Positions 1 to 5,283 of a stretch of 5,283 bases of DNA are shown here, one piece after another (the stretch's first letter is position 1; every line of letters begins with the position of its first letter). Origin of the DNA: Polynucleobacter sp. UBA2650 (GTDB taxonomy: Bacteria > Pseudomonadota > Gammaproteobacteria > Burkholderiales > Burkholderiaceae). The notes beneath the pieces are model-generated. The model was not told where the DNA came from, ran no database searches, and saw only the letters and a list, made by a program, of their open reading frames with translations. The position numbers and the translations under genes were made by a program. Location of the stretch: NCBI GenBank assembly GCA_002359975.1, contig DENG01000027.1:5400-10682 (forward strand), given 5' to 3'.

Positions 1-768
1 CCGGTCATTGATGATCTTGTATCGGTCTTAAGTCCCGAAACCGTCTTGATCCCGATGCAAAATGGTATTCCTTGGTGGTATTTCCAAAAACTGAATAGCA
101 AGTACAAAGATCACTCCGTTGATACCGTTGATCCGGGTGGCGTGATTATGCGTGCAATTAGCCCTGACAACATCATCGGTTGTGTTGTCTATCCAGCAAC
201 GATCACCCAGGGCCCTGGTGTTATACGTCACGTAGAAGGCGTCCGCTTTCCCTTGGGAGAGCTCGACGGGAAAACCACAGATCGGATTCAAAAAATTTCC
301 GATGTTATGGGCGCAGCTGGATTTAAGTCCCCCATTTTGGATGATATCCGTGCAGAGATTTGGTTAAAGCTATGGGGTAATCTGACATTCAATCCAATTA
401 GCGCACTGACGCATGGAACTCTTGAGGGAATTTGCCGCTACCCCTTAACTAAAGAGTTGGCACGCAATATGATGGCAGAAGCACAATCCATTGCAGAAAA
501 ATTAGGCGTCACGTTCCGGGTTGATATTGAACGACGAATTGCGGGTGCGGAGAAAGTTGGCAAACATAAGACTTCTATGTTGCAGGATTTAGAGGCAGGC
601 CGTTCCTTGGAAATTGATGCGCTTCTAGGTTCGGTTATCGAGTTAGGAGAGATTACCGAGACGCCCACACCTTGTCTAAATACAGTTTATGCATTAACAA
701 AATATTTAGATCAAAACGTGCAAGACGCCAAAGGTAGCCTCATACTTCCAGTTGCTGCAGGTTACTAA
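1..768 (+). CDS. Ketopantoate reductase family (PanE/ApbA-type) dehydrogenase, 5' end outside window
   Basis: Enzymes of this family reduce 2-dehydropantoate, or related 2-oxo acids, with NADPH in the cytoplasm. The frame is open from base 1 to the TAA at 766-768, giving 255 residues. Family members usually have about 300-340, so most of the N-terminal Rossmann dinucleotide-binding region lies upstream. The remaining part shows family landmarks: MQNGIPWW (residues 19-26, with the conserved Asn21), a helical KLWGNLTFN stretch (Lys123, Asn127 and Asn131, at the position of the family's catalytic lysine), SMLQD (192-196) and SLEID (202-206, with Glu204 matching the substrate-binding glutamate of E. 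coli PanE). The first ATG in the window (55) is inside the conserved core and is not the start. The gene converges on the FAH-family gene with 7 bp between stop codons. That setting makes a catabolic paralogue more likely than the pantothenate-pathway enzyme, but this is inference, so I give no symbol. The family call is firm; the substrate is unknown. Confidence 0.88.
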   Translation, partial: PVIDDLVSVLSPETVLIPMQNGIPWWYFQKLNSKYKDHSVDTVDPGGVIMRAISPDNIIGCVVYPATITQGPGVIRHVEGVRFPLGELDGKTTDRIQKISDVMGAAGFKSPILDDIRAEIWLKLWGNLTFNPISALTHGTLEGICRYPLTKELARNMMAEAQSIAEKLGVTFRVDIERRIAGAEKVGKHKTSMLQDLEAGRSLEIDALLGSVIELGEITETPTPCLNTVYALTKYLDQNVQDAKGSLILPVAAGY

Positions 769-775
769 TTTAGAT

Positions 776-1543
776 TTATTCAAAGCGGTTATCAAGTCGA
801 CCAACGCCATCGATCACGATACTGACATTACTGCCTGGTTTCATGGATCCGACACCTACCGAGGTTCCGCAGGCAATAATGTCGCCCGCTTCCAGTGTCA
901 TATCTTGGGATATCAGACTTACTAATTTAGCTGGTGAGAAAACAATATCGCTCAAGGGATAGTTTTGGCGTTCTTGATCATTGAGGATGGTTTTAATACT
1001 TAAACTCATCGGATCAATATCAGTACTAATAACCGGACCAAAGACCCCAAAGGTATCGAAATTCTTAGAGCGGGTCCACTGAGCATAACCAGGGTTGCGA
1101 TTCAAGATTTCAACCGCAGTGACGTCGTTGACGCAGGTATAGCCAAAGATATGTTTAGCTGCGTCCGCCTCACTCACTCCATGACAGCGCCCGCCGATCA
1201 CAATTCCTAATTCTCCTTCGTAAATCACTTTGCCGCTATAGGATTTAGGAACCCGAATTGTTTGTCCTGCAGCAAGATACGAATTATTTGATTTGAGAAA
1301 GTAAAGGGGCTCATCTGGAACGGCGTGCTCTAGCTTTGTCACCAGAGCATGAAAGTTGTCGACTAGAGCTAAAAACTTATTGGGGACGCAGGGAATATCA
1401 ATGATCACATCTTTTAATTTGAGGTACTCACCAGTGGCGCGAGGATTTTGGAATAAATCACCGCTATGGACCGCAATTTGATCCCCTTGCAATTGTCCAA
1501 AGCCAGAAATTCCGTCGTGCCGATAACGTAACCATTGCGCCAT
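776..1543 (-). CDS. Fumarylacetoacetate hydrolase (FAH) family protein
   Basis: Members are metal-dependent hydrolases, isomerases or decarboxylases acting on 2-oxo or enol acids, often late in aromatic or sugar-acid breakdown. The 255-residue protein has a short N-terminal domain (about 1-50) and the FAH catalytic fold (about 53-253). Visible signatures are PLYFLKSNN (79-87), YEGELGIVIG (108-117) with metal ligands Glu109 and Glu111, ND (139-140) with the third ligand Asp140, RSKNFDTF followed by GP (158-170), and a C-terminal GDIIACGTSVGVG loop before a GVGRLDN end. All three expected carboxylate ligands are present, so it should be active. The ATG is supported by AGGAG on the minus strand (plus 1553-1557), 9 nt upstream. 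It is transcribed divergently from the GrdB-like gene, and a palindrome at 1562-1573 lies between them. The usual automatic name would be a 2-hydroxyhepta-2,4-diene-1,7-dioate isomerase or acylpyruvase type; the sequence alone does not settle the substrate. Confidence 0.9.
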   Translation of the reverse strand: MAQWLRYRHDGISGFGQLQGDQIAVHSGDLFQNPRATGEYLKLKDVIIDIPCVPNKFLALVDNFHALVTKLEHAVPDEPLYFLKSNNSYLAAGQTIRVPKSYSGKVIYEGELGIVIGGRCHGVSEADAAKHIFGYTCVNDVTAVEILNRNPGYAQWTRSKNFDTFGVFGPVISTDIDPMSLSIKTILNDQERQNYPLSDIVFSPAKLVSLISQDMTLEAGDIIACGTSVGVGSMKPGSNVSIVIDGVGRLDNRFE

Positions 1544-1552
1544 AATAAGATA

Positions 1553-1557
1553 CTCCT
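1553..1557 (-). promoter_or_regulatory. Ribosome binding site of the FAH-family gene
   Basis: The minus strand reads AGGAG, 9 nt before the ATG at 1543. It fixes the start of the FAH-family gene and is by far the better of the two ribosome binding sites in the divergent gap. Confidence 0.75.
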
Positions 1558-1561
1558 AAAG

Positions 1562-1573
1562 TAGTAATTACTA
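1562..1573. promoter_or_regulatory. Perfect 12-bp palindrome in the divergent intergenic gap, candidate operator
   Basis: TAGTAATTACTA is identical to its reverse complement. Its centre is about 24 bp from the FAH ATG and about 22 bp from the TTG start of the GrdB-like gene, so it sits almost exactly midway. GTA/TAC half-sites resemble those of GntR-family operators, but assignment to a regulator family is inference. AT-rich palindromes of 12 bp do occur by chance; the central placement between divergent genes is what makes it notable. No convincing -35/-10 pair was found for either gene in the gap. Confidence 0.4.
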
Positions 1574-1589
1574 GGATCTTATCAAGGAC

Positions 1590-2537
1590 TTGAGCGTTAC
1601 CCTCCAAATCATGGCAGAACTCTTATTTGCACCCGAATACGATCAGCCTATTTCGTATATTCAACGCACTCGATCGTATTACCTTGGGTTGGGGTATGAC
1701 AAGCCCTATGTTTGGGCGCATTACACCGATGTTCCGTTTATTCCCCTTCAAAAACCTCTTCAGAATTCAGTCATTGGTTTGATTACAACAGCAGTTCCTT
1801 TTGATCCATTAAAGGGGGATCAAGGCCCGGGTGCAAGCTATAACGCACATGCTAAGTTTTATGAGCCCTATGCTTTGGCGAGCAAGAGTAATCCTGATCT
1901 TCGTATTGCACATGTTGGTATAGATCGTAAGCATGCAAATATGGCTGAGATGGCATGTTGGTTTCCGCTAGAAGTGGCAAGACGGGCAGCAGATTGCCAA
2001 CGTATTGGTAAGGTGGCCGAACGTTTCTATGGTTTGCCGACCAATCGTAGTCAGCGCCACACTCTTGAAATCGATGCCCCTCAAATCTTGGCTAATTGCA
2101 GGGACGATGGGGTCGATCTTGCTATTTTGGTTCCAAACTGTCCGATTTGTCATCAAAGCATTGCCCTTTTAGCTCGCTACCTTGAAGGGGCTGGTATTCC
2201 TACGGTCGTCATTGGTGCAGCAAAAGACATCATCGAATATTGCGGCGTTCCTCGCTTTGTATTCAATGACTTTCCTCTGGGAAACGCCGCAGGACGTCCG
2301 GGAGATCCTGAGTCTCAAAATGCTATTTTTGAGCTCGCATTAATGCTTTTGGAGCGGGCGCCAGCGCCCCGTACGACTATTCAATCAGAATTTCCCTGGA
2401 GTTCTGACCCAAGTTGGAAATTAGATTACATGAATATTGAGCGTTTATCGGATGTGGAATTGGCAAAATTACGTCTTGAGGCAGAGACCGCACGAATTGC
2501 CGCCAAGGAGATTCGGCTAAAAACGGTTGGGAAGTAA
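1590..2537 (+). CDS. GrdB-like (glycine/sarcosine/betaine reductase component B family) protein, Cys-containing
   Basis: The 315-residue protein resembles component B of the clostridial glycine/sarcosine/betaine reductases and its proteobacterial relatives of unknown role. Family-like stretches are a [18 protein letters not shown] segment (52-69), [11 protein letters not shown] (138-148), and a [18 protein letters not shown] segment (172-189), which runs into AGIPTVV (201-207) and a final [14 protein letters not shown] (227-240). In GrdB the corresponding region carries the selenocysteine and a CxxC. Here the motif is Cys184-Pro-Ile-Cys187-His, and no in-frame TGA occurs. The C-terminal tail (about 283-312) is a charged, probably helical stretch. 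There is no signal peptide or membrane segment. The start is uncertain: TTG at 1590 has only AGGA 13 nt upstream, while ATG at 1611 (residue 8 here) has no Shine-Dalgarno sequence at normal spacing. The stop codon directly touches the 3' end of the convergent tRNA-Pro. Family membership is moderately sure; the reaction is unknown, and I see no GrdA or GrdC partner in the window. Confidence 0.65.
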   Translation: MSVTLQIMAELLFAPEYDQPISYIQRTRSYYLGLGYDKPYVWAHYTDVPFIPLQKPLQNSVIGLITTAVPFDPLKGDQGPGASYNAHAKFYEPYALASKSNPDLRIAHVGIDRKHANMAEMACWFPLEVARRAADCQRIGKVAERFYGLPTNRSQRHTLEIDAPQILANCRDDGVDLAILVPNCPICHQSIALLARYLEGAGIPTVVIGAAKDIIEYCGVPRFVFNDFPLGNAAGRPGDPESQNAIFELALMLLERAPAPRTTIQSEFPWSSDPSWKLDYMNIERLSDVELAKLRLEAETARIAAKEIRLKTVGK

Positions 2538-2614
2538 TGGTCGGAATGAGAGGATTCGAACCTCCGACCCCCTCGTCCCGAACGAGGTGCGCTACCAGGC
2601 TGCGCTACATTCCG
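2538..2614 (-). tRNA. tRNA-Pro (anticodon CGG) with encoded CCA
   Basis: The minus strand folds into a complete cloverleaf of 77 nt. It has a perfect 7-bp acceptor stem CGGAATG/CATTCCG, D stem GCGC/GCGC, anticodon stem CCTCG/CGAGG with loop TTCGGGA, T stem GGAGG/CCTCT with loop TTCGAAT, discriminator A and a genomic CCA. The anticodon CGG (plus 2578-2580) reads the proline codon CCG. The C1-G72 pair and A73 are typical proline identity features. The 5' end lies 12 nt after the ispB stop codon on the same strand, so it is probably cut from the ispB transcript by RNase P. The CCA end abuts the stop codon of the convergent GrdB-like gene, and no terminator is visible beyond it. Confidence 0.97.
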
Positions 2615-2626
2615 CTAATTATTATT

Positions 2627-3631
2627 TTATCCCTGACGAATTAAGGAGTACTCGCACAGCGCACGGAGCGAATCACTCGCCGTATTTTTTGGGAAGTCTT
2701 TAATGGTGTTTAAGGCTAGAGCCACTTCTTTGCGGGCAGCTTCTTGGGTATATTCAAGGGCACCAGATTCTTGAATACCTTGCAAAATTTGTGCAAACAC
2801 ATCATCAGGCAGCTCTTCATTTTGAGAGATTGCCTCTCGTGCTAGTAGGGATTGTTCGGGACTACCCTTTTCCATCAGATAGATCAGAGGCAAAGTTGGC
2901 TTACCTTCGCGGAGATCATCACCCACATTTTTGCCCATGTCTTCTGGATTGGCGGTGTAATCCAGAAGATCGTCCATGAGCTGGAAGGCTGTACCAATGT
3001 GCCGACCAAAAGCTGCCGCTAGCTCACGTTCGATATCGCTAGCTTGGGCAATGAGAGCGCCCAGCTCGGCAGACGCCTCAAAGAGTTTTGCTGTTTTGTA
3101 ACGAATAACCTGGAGATAGCTCGATTCATCGACTTCAGGATCATTCATGTTGAGAAGCTGTAATACTTCGCCTTCCGCAATCGTATTAGTTGCATTGGAG
3201 AGAATTTGCATGACCCGAATATCATTTGGGGCAACCATCATTTGGAATGCGCGTGAATAAAGGAAGTCGCCAACCAAGACGCTAGCAGCATTCCCAAAAG
3301 CAGCATTTGCTGTTTGCTTGCCCCTTCGCATGGTGGACTCATCGACTACGTCATCATGCAACAGTGTGGCTGTATGAATGAACTCGACAACAGCCGCTAG
3401 CTCCAAAGCATGGGGAATCTCTTTTCCATGCCCTAGGGCCTTGGCAATCAATAACAGTAGAGCTGGGCGGACACGTTTTCCACCCGATTGGATGATGTAG
3501 GCGGCTATTTGGTCAATCAGGACGACTTCAGACGCGAGCCGGCGTCGGATTACCTCATCCAAAGCCTTTAAATCTAGGCTAATTGGGGCCAATATTTGGC
3601 CTAAGTTATTGTTTTTGACAGTATTATTCAT
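2627..3631 (-). CDS. ispB: Octaprenyl diphosphate synthase (polyprenyl synthetase family)
   Basis: This enzyme elongates farnesyl diphosphate with isopentenyl diphosphate to the C40 chain used as the side chain of ubiquinone and menaquinone. The 334-residue length is normal for the family. It is all-helical, with GGKRVRP (50-56, IPP binding), the first Asp-rich motif DDVVD (93-97) followed by MRRG (101-104), KTAKLFEA (179-186), and the second Asp-rich motif DDLLD (220-224) leading into GKNVGDDLREGKPTLP (233-248). All Mg-diphosphate ligands are present. The chain length of C40 is inferred from orthology and position, not from a visible residue. The ATG at 3631 is the only reasonable start near the N-terminus, yet no Shine-Dalgarno sequence precedes it. 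The start codon lies inside the spacer of the divergent rplU promoter, so the ispB promoter probably lies within the region transcribed as the rplU leader. tRNA-Pro follows in the same direction after 12 nt. Confidence 0.95.
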   Translation of the reverse strand: MNNTVKNNNLGQILAPISLDLKALDEVIRRRLASEVVLIDQIAAYIIQSGGKRVRPALLLLIAKALGHGKEIPHALELAAVVEFIHTATLLHDDVVDESTMRRGKQTANAAFGNAASVLVGDFLYSRAFQMMVAPNDIRVMQILSNATNTIAEGEVLQLLNMNDPEVDESSYLQVIRYKTAKLFEASAELGALIAQASDIERELAAAFGRHIGTAFQLMDDLLDYTANPEDMGKNVGDDLREGKPTLPLIYLMEKGSPEQSLLAREAISQNEELPDDVFAQILQGIQESGALEYTQEAARKEVALALNTIKDFPKNTASDSLRALCEYSLIRQG

Positions 3632-3643
3632 CCAAGATATAAT
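3615..3643 (+). promoter_or_regulatory. Consensus sigma-70 promoter for rplU-rpmA
   Basis: TTGACA (3615-3620) and TATAAT (3638-3643) are separated by exactly 17 bp: both hexamers match consensus at every base with ideal spacing. The expected start of transcription is near 3650, about 109 nt before rplU. Such a strong promoter suits ribosomal-protein genes. The -35 box lies within ispB codons 4-6 and the ispB start codon within the spacer, so polymerase bound here overlaps the 5' end of ispB. Five-base inverted arms CCAAG (3632-3636) and CTTGG (3645-3649) flank the -10 box. Confidence 0.88.
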
Positions 3644-3649
3644 ACTTGG

Positions 3650-3758
3650 CTCGGCTCGAACTCACCGATTTCCCCAAAGTAACTCGTTTCTTAGGGCGTT
3701 TTATGGTGAAACCAGTCGATTTGTATCTTCCTTATAGTATTTTTTGAGAGGTTTAACC
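3650..3758 (+). other. Predicted 5' leader of the rplU-rpmA transcript
   Basis: The stretch runs from the expected transcription start to the rplU ATG. I see only a small possible hairpin (TGGT GAA ACCA) and a run of six T at 3740-3745 without a GC-rich stem before it, so no attenuator is supported. No known ribosomal-protein leader was recognised. The ispB promoter must also lie in or near this stretch on the opposite strand, but no clear -35/-10 pair stands out. Confidence 0.5.
3746..3751 (+). promoter_or_regulatory. Ribosome binding site that fixes the rplU start
   Basis: GAGAGG ends 7 nt before the ATG at 3759. It rules out the in-frame TTG at 3744, which overlaps the start of this site and would add five residues before the universal MYAVI N-terminus of L21. 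Confidence 0.8.
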
Positions 3759-4070
3759 ATGTACGCGGTCATAAAAACCGGTGGCAAACAGTATAAAGTT
3801 GCTGCTGGCGAAAAATTGAAAATAGAACAGATACCGGCGGACATCGGCAGCGATATTACTCTTGACCAAGTTCTCGCCGTAGGCGAGGGCACGTCGCTAA
3901 GAATTGGCGACCCCTTGGTGAGTGGTGCCGCTGTGATGGCTACTGTTGTCTCCCAGGGACGTCACGATAAAGTGAAAATCTTTAAGATGCGTCGTCGTAA
4001 GCATTATCAAAAACATCAAGGCCATCGCCAGAATTTCACTGAGATTCTGATTAAGTCGATTAAGGCCTGA
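3759..4070 (+). CDS. rplU: 50S ribosomal protein L21
   Basis: L21 binds 23S rRNA and helps assemble the large ribosomal subunit. The product is 103 residues, the same length as in E. coli. It starts [14 protein letters not shown] (1-14), the hallmark L21 N-terminus, has the small beta-barrel core in the middle, and ends with the basic RNA-binding segment [16 protein letters not shown] (74-89) followed by FTEILIKSI. It is the first gene of the operon with rpmA 15 bp downstream, and is driven by the consensus promoter at 3615-3643. Nothing is unusual in the protein itself. Confidence 0.97.
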   Translation: MYAVIKTGGKQYKVAAGEKLKIEQIPADIGSDITLDQVLAVGEGTSLRIGDPLVSGAAVMATVVSQGRHDKVKIFKMRRRKHYQKHQGHRQNFTEILIKSIKA

Positions 4071-4085
4071 GTTTAGGAGAAAAAT

Positions 4086-4346
4086 ATGGCACAGAAAAAA
4101 GGCGGCGGCTCAACACGTAACGGACGCGACTCAGAATCAAAACGTTTAGGCGTTAAGGTTTATGGCGGTCAAGCGATCCATGCTGGCGGCATTATTGTTC
4201 GTCAACGTGGCACCAAAGTACATCCTGGCACCAATGTTGGTATGGGTAAGGATCACACTTTGTTTGCATTGATTGATGGTCAGGTCGAATTTGGTGTGAA
4301 AGGGGCTTTGAAGAAGGCCCAGGTTTCAGTCTTGCCTCGCTCTTAA
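4086..4346 (+). CDS. rpmA: 50S ribosomal protein L27
   Basis: L27 is a large-subunit protein whose flexible N-terminal tail reaches the peptidyl-transferase centre near the tRNA 3' ends. The 86-residue product starts [16 protein letters not shown] (1-16), the conserved tail, and continues with [14 protein letters not shown] and GKDHTLFA, all typical of L27. The tail follows the initiator Met directly, so there is no cleavable N-terminal extension of the kind found in Firmicutes. AGGAG (4075-4079) stands 6 nt before the ATG. It is co-transcribed with rplU and followed by an intrinsic terminator at 4393-4419. Confidence 0.97.
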   Translation: MAQKKGGGSTRNGRDSESKRLGVKVYGGQAIHAGGIIVRQRGTKVHPGTNVGMGKDHTLFALIDGQVEFGVKGALKKAQVSVLPRS

Positions 4347-4351
4347 GCGGC

Positions 4352-4381
4352 CTGACTGAGATTTCTTTCTACTAAGTTAAT
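4352..4381 (+). promoter_or_regulatory. Weak candidate promoter for obgE
   Basis: CTGACT (4352-4357) and GTTAAT (4376-4381) each match 4 of 6 consensus bases, with an 18-bp spacer. Transcription would start near 4388, just before the terminator hairpin, so this transcript would also carry the hairpin. It is listed because obgE lies beyond a strong terminator and needs either its own promoter or read-through. The match is poor. Confidence 0.2.
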
Positions 4382-4392
4382 CAACAGGAATG

Positions 4393-4419
4393 GGCCTCGC
4401 AAACTGCGAGGCCTTTTTT
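4393..4419 (+). terminator. Intrinsic terminator after rpmA
   Basis: A perfect 8-bp GC-rich stem GGCCTCGC/GCGAGGCC with the 5-nt loop AAACT is followed at once by six T. It lies 46 bp after the rpmA stop codon. It should end most rplU-rpmA transcripts. The obgE ATG follows only 4 bp after the T-run. Confidence 0.92.
4408..4411 (+). promoter_or_regulatory. Only Shine-Dalgarno-like site for obgE, buried in the terminator stem
   Basis: GAGG lies in the 3' arm of the terminator hairpin, 12 nt before the obgE ATG, which is a long but usable spacing. The bases between it and the ATG are CC, six T and ATTC, with no other purine-rich site. In any transcript that reads through, the hairpin would hide this site. 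Confidence 0.45.
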
Positions 4420-4423
4420 ATTC

Positions 4424-5283
4424 ATGAAATTTATCGACGAAGCAAAAATTGAGGTCATTGCTGGCAATGGTGGAGCCGGTAGTGCGTCGATGCGTCGCGA
4501 GAAGTTTATTGAATTTGGTGGCCCAGATGGCGGCGATGGAGGCCGTGGCGGCAGTGTTTATGCGATTGCTGATCGTAATATCAATACCCTAATTGACTAT
4601 CGTTATTCAAAAACACATTTGGCAAAGAATGGTGAGCCTGGTCGAGGCGCAGATTGTTATGGTCGGGCTGGCGATGATATTGAGTTGCGGATGCCAGTAG
4701 GAACAATCATCACAGATTTTGAAACAGGCGATCTCATTGCCGACCTAACAAAGCATGGCGAACGTCTATGTCTTGCTGAAGGCGGTGTGGGCGGGTGGGG
4801 CAATATTCATTTCAAGAGCAGTACCAATCGCGCGCCCCGCCAGAAAACAAATGGCAAGCCAGGCGTGCGCCGTAAGCTAAAACTTGAACTAAAAGTATTA
4901 GCCGATGTCGGCTTATTGGGCATGCCCAATGCCGGTAAATCAACCTTAATTACAGCAGTATCAAATGCTAGGCCGAAGATTGCAGATTATCCATTTACAA
5001 CGCTGCATCCAAATTTAGGCGTAGTGAGAGTGGGCAGCGAACGCAGCTTTGTGATTGCAGATATTCCGGGCCTCATTGAAGGGGCTGCGGAGGGGGCCGG
5101 ATTAGGACATCGTTTTCTACGACATCTTCAGCGTACTGGAGTGTTATTGCACCTAGTCGATATTGCACCCTTTGATGAGAATGTGGATATCGTTACGGAT
5201 GCCAAGGCGATTGTGAATGAGTTGCGCAAGTATGACGAGGCGCTTTACCAAAAGCCCCGTTGGCTAGTGCTCAATAAGGTCGA
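4424..5283 (+). CDS. obgE: Obg family GTPase (CgtA/ObgE), 3' end outside window
   Basis: Obg is an essential GTPase that binds the 50S subunit late in assembly and links ribosome production to growth and stress state. The frame is open from the ATG to the window end, 286 complete codons with no stop. Residues 1-158 form the glycine-rich Obg fold ([25 protein letters not shown] at 32-45, and [12 protein letters not shown] at 129-140). The GTPase domain follows, with G1 GMPNAGKST (166-174), switch I YPFTT (189-193), G3 DIPGL (213-217), and G4 NKVD whose last codon is cut by the window edge. The rest of the G domain and the variable C-terminus are missing; the full protein is normally about 340-400 residues. 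The ATG at 4424 fits the invariant MKF(I/V)DEA start. It follows rplU-rpmA, the usual bacterial order, but a terminator lies between and the start region lacks a free Shine-Dalgarno sequence. Confidence 0.96.
   Translation, partial: MKFIDEAKIEVIAGNGGAGSASMRREKFIEFGGPDGGDGGRGGSVYAIADRNINTLIDYRYSKTHLAKNGEPGRGADCYGRAGDDIELRMPVGTIITDFETGDLIADLTKHGERLCLAEGGVGGWGNIHFKSSTNRAPRQKTNGKPGVRRKLKLELKVLADVGLLGMPNAGKSTLITAVSNARPKIADYPFTTLHPNLGVVRVGSERSFVIADIPGLIEGAAEGAGLGHRFLRHLQRTGVLLHLVDIAPFDENVDIVTDAKAIVNELRKYDEALYQKPRWLVLNKV

Noticed and set aside
28..291. Open frame on the minus strand inside the PanE-family gene (and another at 438-668)
   Set aside because: Both lie antisense to a well-conserved coding sequence, and their translations show no recognisable domain.
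2130..2155. Selenocysteine codon in the GrdB-like gene
   Set aside because: I looked for an in-frame TGA around the CPIC motif because GrdB is a selenoprotein. There is none, and the cysteines use TGT.
1968..2156. Minus-strand open frame within the GrdB-like gene
   Set aside because: It lies opposite the most conserved part of the GrdB-like protein and has no recognisable features.
2624..2629. Minus-strand TAAAAT just upstream of tRNA-Pro as its own -10 box
   Set aside because: It matches 5 of 6 bases and is well placed, but it overlaps the ispB stop codon and no -35-like hexamer occurs 16-18 bp upstream.
2791..2979. Plus-strand open frame within ispB
   Set aside because: It is the shadow of the conserved ispB coding region, including the second Asp-rich motif; no ribosome binding site or family resemblance supports it.
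3735..3750. T-run in the rplU leader as an attenuator
   Set aside because: Six T are present, but no GC-rich stem precedes them.
3744..3758. Longer rplU from the in-frame TTG at 3744
   Set aside because: It would add MRGLT ahead of the universal MYAVI N-terminus, and the TTG overlaps the GAGAGG ribosome binding site of the ATG at 3759.
1..5283. Insertion sequence, CRISPR array, toxin-antitoxin pair or phage genes
   Set aside because: No transposase or integrase motifs, terminal inverted repeats, regularly spaced repeats or small gene pairs of that kind were seen on either strand.

Overview
The window looks like chromosomal DNA from a betaproteobacterium of the order Burkholderiales. Polynucleobacter is the best guess, based on moderate GC content, the ispB / rplU-rpmA-obgE arrangement and the protein sequences. 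This is inference from memory of the group, not a database match. Both ends of the window cut through genes.

The left part (1-2537) holds three metabolic genes. A ketopantoate-reductase-family (PanE/ApbA) dehydrogenase lacks its 5' end. It converges, with a 7-bp gap, on a fumarylacetoacetate hydrolase (FAH) family gene on the minus strand. Divergent from the FAH gene across a 46-bp gap is a plus-strand gene for a protein resembling component B of the glycine/sarcosine/betaine reductase (GrdB) family, carrying a Cys-Pro-Ile-Cys motif and no selenocysteine codon. A perfect 12-bp palindrome sits at the centre of that gap and is a candidate operator for both genes. The three look like an accessory catabolic or redox set, but no substrate can be read from the sequence.

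The middle (2538-3631) is a minus-strand unit: ispB (octaprenyl diphosphate synthase, quinone side chain) followed after 12 bp by tRNA-Pro(CGG) with an encoded CCA end. The CCA end touches the stop codon of the GrdB-like gene, so this is a possible boundary between core and accessory DNA.

The right part (3615-5283) is the growth-linked cluster rplU (L21), rpmA (L27) and obgE (ribosome-assembly GTPase, cut by the window end). A textbook sigma-70 promoter (TTGACA, 17 bp, TATAAT) drives rplU-rpmA, and the ispB start codon lies inside its spacer. A strong intrinsic terminator stands between rpmA and obgE. Its T-run ends 4 bp before the obgE ATG, and the only Shine-Dalgarno-like GAGG for obgE lies in the 3' arm of the hairpin.

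No mobile element, CRISPR array or rRNA gene is visible. Nothing here is clearly a new system. The points most worth a second look are the GrdB-like protein, the tRNA-Pro junction, and the two compact regulatory arrangements around ispB/rplU and rpmA/obgE.
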